A stretch of DNA of 44,101 nt, from contig JAAZBV010000123.1 in NCBI GenBank assembly GCA_012513605.1, forward strand, positions 1-44,101, given 5' to 3'. The notes below the pieces were generated by a model. That model saw only the letters and a program-made list of their open reading frames with translations. It did no database searches and was not told the DNA's origin. This document shows positions 42,885 through 44,101 of this stretch, piece after piece. The position numbers and the translations under genes were made by a program. How positions within the stretch are numbered: the first letter of the stretch is position 1; each line of letters starts with the position of its first letter. The DNA comes from Desulfatiglans sp. (GTDB lineage Bacteria > Desulfobacterota > DSM-4660 > Desulfatiglandales > HGW-15).

Positions 42885-43805
42885 ATGGCAAACATCGATT
42901 ATGAAAAGTTAATAGCCCGTTTTCCTGATGGAGAGGTGATCCCCGCGATTATGAACCGGCAGATCCCGAGTATGACGATGATCAGTGACAATCTTATACC
43001 GGGGTCTAACAATTACATGGAGGGCGGATGGATTTATGACATACCGGAGCCCAATCCTGGGGTGTTTGAGATGAACCACCGGAGATTTGATGAACTGGTA
43101 ATGCTGATAGGCAGTGACCCTGATAACCCTGAATACCTTGGGGCAGAGATTGACTTTTATGTGGCAGGGCAGCCTGTAACAATAAACAGGACAGCCGCAA
43201 TGTTTATTCCCAAAGGGATACCACACGGCCCGCTCCACTATAAAAGGGTATTCGGTAAAAGACCCGATATCAAGCCACATTTTATGACCGGCATCATGAT
43301 AGGTGTTGGAAACCTGAAGGAGGCATGGGGAGACAGCGGGGTTGCCGAGGCAAAGAAGGAGTTCCCAGTAAAGGCCGATAATGACAAGAGGGATTATTCC
43401 CTGTTCGGGACAAAGAAGTATCTCTTTGAGGTTGGGCAGGGGCTTAAAAACCGCAAAAGCATGACGCTTATGAGCAGTGAACTTGTACCTGAGGCATACT
43501 CATACATAAACTTAAGCTGGATAACCGGCATACCTGAAACAGACCCAAGAGAACATGCCCATGACTATGATGAACTCCTGGTGCACCTGGGGGGCAACCC
43601 TTTTCGCCCAAATGACCTTGGCGCAGAGATAGAATTCGAACTCGGCGGCAAACAGTATACAGTCAACTCGACCTCTTCAGTATGGCTGCCAAAGGGTGTA
43701 AAGATGGGGCCAATGAAATGGAAAAATTTCAGGCACCCTCACATTGTACTATCTATTATCTTTAACTGCGGTGACAAAGAAAAGATATATGGTGATATGA
43801 AATAA
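42885..43805 (+). CDS. Double-cupin protein with internal duplication
   Basis: This 306-residue protein consists of two similar halves 160 residues apart: residues 68-120 (FDELVMLIGSDPDNPEYLGA, VTINRTAAMFIPKGIPHGP) match 228-280 (YDELLVHLGGNPFRPNDLGA, YTVNSTSSVWLPKGVKMGP) without gaps. The shape is that of cupins. Candidate metal ligands differ by half: His65, Glu70, His114 and His118 in the first; His224, His226, Glu230 and His234 in the second. There is no signal peptide. AAGGAGG lies 6 bases before the ATG, suggesting good expression. I do not know the function; a metal-bound isomerase, dioxygenase or sensor is possible. Confidence 0.7.
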   Translation: MANIDYEKLIARFPDGEVIPAIMNRQIPSMTMISDNLIPGSNNYMEGGWIYDIPEPNPGVFEMNHRRFDELVMLIGSDPDNPEYLGAEIDFYVAGQPVTINRTAAMFIPKGIPHGPLHYKRVFGKRPDIKPHFMTGIMIGVGNLKEAWGDSGVAEAKKEFPVKADNDKRDYSLFGTKKYLFEVGQGLKNRKSMTLMSSELVPEAYSYINLSWITGIPETDPREHAHDYDELLVHLGGNPFRPNDLGAEIEFELGGKQYTVNSTSSVWLPKGVKMGPMKWKNFRHPHIVLSIIFNCGDKEKIYGDMK

Positions 43806-43828
43806 AAAAATCGCTTGAATCAACTGTA

Positions 43829-43843
43829 TGGGGTTTTACCCCA
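43829..43843. terminator. Short GC hairpin after the double-cupin gene
   Basis: TGGGG-TTTTA-CCCCA forms a 5-bp stem 23 bp past the stop codon. No T-run follows, but the larger palindrome at 43850-43877 comes next and the two may jointly end transcription. Confidence 0.45.
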
Positions 43844-43849
43844 CGCATG

Positions 43850-43877
43850 GTAGAGACAAGGCATGCCTTGTCTCTAC
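43850..43877. repeat. Perfect 28-bp palindrome, GTAGAGAC variant
   Basis: GTAGAGACAAGGCA is followed directly by its exact complement. Length (28 bp) and GTAG...CTAC ends equal those of the palindrome at 11771-11798, while the inner bases differ but still pair. It is thus a second full member of the same repeat family. Confidence 0.85.
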
Positions 43878-44040
43878 GAGATATATACCGGTCAGAAATA
43901 ATTTCCAGCCCTGCAAAAGCATAAAATTTTCTTGACTTACTCCTTATAAAACATAGAGTGCAAATGTTTTTTACCAGGTTGATGCATCCTGATAAATAAA
44001 ATAAATTTCACTAAAATTAAAAAATATCCGGAGAAGAATG

Positions 44041-44101
44041 ATGTTTTATTTTTTGTATTCTATGAAAAGAGTCAAACAGTTACTATTACTAATCATATTT
44101 A
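44041..44101 (+). CDS. Start of an unidentified, probably exported or membrane protein (partial)
   Basis: A frame opens at 44041 (an ATG also lies directly before it) with GGAGAAG 5-7 bases upstream and stays open to the window end: MFYFLYSMKRVKQLLLLIIF. A later start at MKRVKQLLLL would give a typical signal-peptide beginning. Only 20 residues are visible, so neither function nor reality is sure. The AT-rich gap before it (43878-44040) shows no other feature. Confidence 0.4.
   Translation, partial: MFYFLYSMKRVKQLLLLIIF

Overview
This is a chromosomal stretch of a Gram-negative bacterium, most likely a member of the Desulfobacterota (the former Deltaproteobacteria). I base this on the gene order DUF177-rpmF-plsX-fabG-acpP-fabF followed by glyA, nrdR, rib genes, nusB, leuS, lptE and holA, on a DVU0524-type flgM partner, and on an LPS-assembly lipoprotein. 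No tRNA, rRNA, CRISPR array or transposase gene was seen.

Region 1 (1-9562) is an envelope-stress/efflux module. On the minus strand it holds a small PspB-like membrane protein, a HlyD-type adaptor, a LolD/MacB-type ATPase and two paralogous FtsX-type permeases (the second cut by the window edge). On the plus strand it holds a sigma-54-dependent response regulator and its histidine kinase. A consensus-quality sigma-54 promoter (6135-6150, minus strand) lies in front of the PspB-like gene, with dyad repeats about 100 bp upstream, so the divergent two-component pair probably switches on the efflux operon. Region 2 (9563-11860) carries an Fe-S aldo/keto reductase and a flavodoxin-like protein with a twin-arginine signal, preceded by two copies of a 13-bp palindrome.

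Region 3 (11861-29480) is the housekeeping core. It contains murJ and rpsT (divergent), then a minus-strand run of 19 genes with short or negative gaps: DUF177, rpmF, plsX, fabG, acpP, fabF, rpiB, glyA, dCMP deaminase, nrdR, ribD, ribE, ribBA, ribH, nusB, a stand-alone M17-N-like domain, leuS, lptE and holA. A sigma-70 promoter (29452-29479) stands at its head. Region 4 (29555-31771) holds flgM, its DVU0524-type partner and a second sigma-54 activator with a FleQ/FlrA-like C-terminus.

Region 5 (32183-44101) is mixed metabolism: an EI24-type membrane protein, an old-yellow-enzyme/dienoyl-CoA-reductase homologue, a polyamine operon (speD-speE-speD-like-epimerase), a CoA-disulfide-reductase/rhodanese fusion, phosphoglucomutase, a secreted NlpC/P60-like protein, a double-cupin protein and the start of another gene. 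The best candidate for something new is the third gene of the polyamine operon. It is an AdoMet-decarboxylase paralogue that keeps most catalytic positions but has Gly where the pyruvoyl-forming Ser should be, and its start overlaps the speE stop by 4 bp. A well-placed 24-codon upstream ORF overlaps the start of speD in the same operon.

Intergenic spaces are rich in short palindromes and degenerate repeats, several of them members of one family.
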